A stretch of DNA of 8,097 bases from Flavobacteriaceae bacterium (GTDB lineage Bacteria > Bacteroidota > Bacteroidia > Flavobacteriales > Flavobacteriaceae). The stretch spans positions 1-8,097 of the forward strand of contig CANHNG010000065.1 in NCBI GenBank assembly GCA_947461915.1, given 5' to 3'. The notes under the pieces were generated by a model, which saw nothing but the letters and a program-made list of their open reading frames with translations, was not told where the DNA came from and ran no database searches. A program made the position numbers and the translations under genes. This document shows, piece by piece, positions 6,816-8,097 of the stretch. Positions within the stretch are counted from its first letter, which is position 1. Every line of letters starts with the position of its first letter.

Positions 6816-6856
6816 AAATTCCTAATTCTTAAATCCTAATTCCTAATTCTTTTTTT
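6816..6856. repeat. AATCCTAA-type repeat array, copy A (3' side of the four-helix-bundle gene)
   Basis: About 40 bases are built from AATTCCTAATTCT, AAATCCTAA and AATTCCTAATTCT units ending in a T run. Copy A matches copy B (7261-7298) over its full length, with about two substitutions and a few single-base indels. Its T run overlaps the stop codon of the four-helix-bundle gene. It also pairs with the opposing copy at 6750-6777. Confidence 0.8.
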
Positions 6857-7220
6857 ATTTTATATTATTTTTCGCTTTTATTGTTTTTATTCCTGATGAA
6901 AAAATGGCGACTAATTCATCTGCTTCTGTTATTAATTTTTCAAGATCAACCTTGTCGCATTCTATATCTAATCCTTTGATAAACTCTAACCAAAATAAGC
7001 TTTCATCAGCTTCTTCATCTACAATTTTTAATTTATTTAAAAAATCAGCACTTGATTTACCTCTGCAAACTGCTCTATAATTTGCAGCAACCGATGATGA
7101 AGATTTAAAAAGTTGATAAGAAACTACATCAACCGCTTTGTTTTTATCTAATGACATTAAAAACTTAAAAACATTCAAAGCAAATTGTTTTGTGCGATTT
7201 TTAAGTTCTTCTTTAGTCAT
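6855..7220 (-). CDS. Four-helix-bundle protein, 23S rRNA intervening-sequence (IVP/S23) family
   Basis: This 121-residue, all-helical, soluble protein belongs to the family first noted in intervening sequences of 23S rRNA genes and related to the Avd accessory protein of diversity-generating retroelements. The cellular function is unknown. It starts with the typical ELKNRTKQFALNVFKF helix. The hallmark core follows at about residues 37-59 (SSSVAANYRAVCRGKSSADF region), then KIVDEEADESLFWLEF (65-80). A last helix has EADELVAIFSSGIKT. The length is normal and no frame break is seen. It lies between nuoM and nuoN in the same orientation, an unexpected place. It is flanked by near-identical repeats on both sides, and there is no rRNA gene or reverse transcriptase in the window. 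On the minus strand TTTTG (7260-7264), 19 bases, then TATTTAAT (7233-7240) could be a weak promoter; otherwise it is carried on the nuo transcript. Confidence 0.93.
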   Translation of the reverse strand: MTKEELKNRTKQFALNVFKFLMSLDKNKAVDVVSYQLFKSSSSVAANYRAVCRGKSSADFLNKLKIVDEEADESLFWLEFIKGLDIECDKVDLEKLITEADELVAIFSSGIKTIKAKNNIK

Positions 7221-7260
7221 ATTTTAAAATTTATTAAATAGTCCACTTTACCCATCCAAC
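7221..7260. other. Short leader between repeat copy B and the four-helix-bundle gene
   Basis: These 40 bases are not part of the AATCCTAA repeat. They are AT-rich near the gene, with ATTTTAAAAT at 7221-7230 next to the start codon, and have a mixed-composition stretch at 7241-7260. A weak minus-strand -7-like box, TATTTAAT (7233-7240), lies at 19 bases from TTTTG (7260-7264). The resulting leader would be only a few bases, so the promoter reading is doubtful. Confidence 0.3.
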
Positions 7261-7298
7261 AAAAATCCTAATTCTCAAATCCTTAATCCTAATTTTTT
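7261..7298. repeat. AATCCTAA-type repeat array, copy B (between nuoM and the four-helix-bundle gene)
   Basis: The array contains AATCCTAATTCTC (7264-7276) and AAATCCTTAATCCTAATT (7277-7294), then a T run that runs into the nuoM stop codon (7297-7299, TAA on the minus strand). It has the same orientation and unit order as copy A at 6816-6856. Copies A and B thus bracket the four-helix-bundle gene as direct repeats. Confidence 0.8.
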
Positions 7299-8097
7299 AA
7301 TTAAATCTGTTTACTTGAGTTAAAATATTTTCGAGACTTGGCGTAATCAAGTCAACAATTGGTTTTGGATACATTCCAAAGAAGAACAAAACGGCAATGA
7401 TAATGACTAGAGACAAGCCTTCGTTGAAAGTTACGTCTGCAAATAATTTTACATTGGTTTCGCCCAACATTACGTGTTGAAACATTTTCAACATATAATA
7501 TGCCCCCAAGATGATGGTTGTTCCTCCAAGAAGGGCAAACCAAATGTTTATTTGAGAAAGACTATACAACACCGTAAATTCTCCCACAAAGTTAAATGTC
7601 GATGGCAGGGCGACCGATGCCAAAACCAAGATTAAAAACATCGAAGTAAATTTTGGCGATTGCGCACGAATACCACCCATTTCAGAAATATTTCGTGTTT
7701 CGTATCTTCTGAAAATGATTTCGGCCACAAAGAACAAGCCAAGCACCACAAATCCATGGGCTATCATTTGTAAAACTGCACCACGCAGTCCATCAAGCGT
7801 TAAAGTATAAGCACCGGCAGCTATTAATCCGACGTGTGCCAAAGAGGAATAAGCCAATAATTTTTTCAAATCTTTTTGGCGCAAAGCCACGATAGATCCA
7901 TAGATTACACCCGCAATTCCAAGACCAATAAACACGCTCATATACTCTTTTGCAGCCAAAGGTGCAATTGGCAATTGCCAACGAATAACGCTATACAATC
8001 CCATTTTTAGCATAATTCCCGAAAGTAACATCGTTCCAACGGTTGGAGCTTTTTGGTAGACTTCTGCCTGCCAAGTATGGAAAGGAATCAAAGGAAT
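7297..8097 (-). CDS. nuoM: NADH-quinone oxidoreductase subunit M, C-terminal part (N-terminus outside the window)
   Basis: This second proton-pumping membrane subunit of complex I is cut by the window edge. The frame stays open to base 8097, giving 266 residues; roughly the N-terminal 200 or more are missing. The visible part begins IPLIPFHTWQAEVYQKAP, matching the NuoM PFHTW segment after TM7. LLSGIMLKMGLYSVIRW carries the conserved TM8 lysine. RQKDLKKLLAYSSLAHVG is the TM9-10 loop signature, and LPSTFNFVGEF carries the conserved C-terminal glutamate. The leucine codon at 8089-8091 is internal and not a start. The gene should be followed directly by nuoN, but here the four-helix-bundle gene with its repeats lies between them. 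The protein ends NRFN, and its stop codon runs straight into repeat copy B. Confidence 0.95.
   Translation of the reverse strand: MPLIPFHTWQAEVYQKAPTVGTMLLSGIMLKMGLYSVIRWQLPIAPLAAKEYMSVFIGLGIAGVIYGSIVALRQKDLKKLLAYSSLAHVGLIAAGAYTLTLDGLRGAVLQMIAHGFVVLGLFFVAEIIFRRYETRNISEMGGIRAQSPKFTSMFLILVLASVALPSTFNFVGEFTVLYSLSQINIWFALLGGTTIILGAYYMLKMFQHVMLGETNVKLFADVTFNEGLSLVIIIAVLFFFGMYPKPIVDLITPSLENILTQVNRFN

Noticed and set aside
6855..7220. The IVP-family gene as evidence of a 23S rRNA insertion or a diversity-generating retroelement
   Set aside because: No rRNA sequence lies around it, and there is no reverse transcriptase, template repeat or variable repeat in the window; the flanking genes are nuoM and nuoN.
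6750..7298. The repeats as a CRISPR array
   Set aside because: The units are short and degenerate with almost no spacers, some are in opposite orientation, and no cas gene is present.

Overview
The window looks like a chromosomal segment from a member of the Bacteroidota, most likely Flavobacteriaceae (Flavobacterium or a close relative). The evidence is the low-GC, AT-rich intergenic DNA, start codons without a Shine-Dalgarno sequence, a signal peptide ending in KAQ, a nuoM/nuoN pair with flavobacterial-type motifs (HTWQAEVYQKAP), and spacers made of TTAGGATT-type repeats. The assignment rests on recalled family sequences; no search was possible.

Layout. Positions 1-90 hold the C-terminal end of an unidentified plus-strand gene. 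A 183-base non-coding stretch follows, with competing inverted repeats and a possible Bacteroidota-type promoter. Next is a plus-strand secreted alpha/beta-hydrolase esterase (274-1149). Everything to its right is on the minus strand. Read in the direction of transcription (right to left) it comprises: (i) the tail of the respiratory complex I operon, with nuoM (cut by the window edge), a small four-helix-bundle (23S rRNA IVP/S23-type) gene and nuoN; (ii) a two-gene cassette of an MBOAT O-acyltransferase and an SGNH-like single-pass membrane protein, with stop and start overlapping as TAATG; (iii) a umuC-umuD pair for polymerase V-type mutagenic repair. The esterase and umuD converge tail to tail with 5 bases between their stop codons.

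How the genes work together. NuoM and NuoN are two of the antiporter-like proton-pumping membrane subunits of NADH:quinone oxidoreductase. The MBOAT and SGNH proteins probably move and attach acyl (often acetyl) groups to a cell-surface polysaccharide, as AlgI/AlgJ-X, PatA/PatB or DltB/DltD do. UmuC and UmuD should form the SOS-induced translesion polymerase: UmuD has an intact Ala-Gly cleavage site and Ser/Lys dyad, and UmuC has the catalytic Asp-Glu pair and a beta-clamp motif.

Most of the window is ordinary conserved chromosome, and I see no clear new multi-gene system. The strongest anomaly is between nuoM and nuoN, genes that are normally adjacent. A four-helix-bundle gene sits there between two nearly identical ~40-base AATCCTAA-type direct repeats, each starting right at a stop codon, and an opposing copy lies just before nuoN. 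This looks like a mobile or recombining repeat-plus-gene cassette lodged in an essential-type operon. Secondary points are the umuC-before-umuD order, an SGNH protein with Ser where the D-x-x-H Asp is expected, and mutually exclusive hairpins upstream of the esterase.
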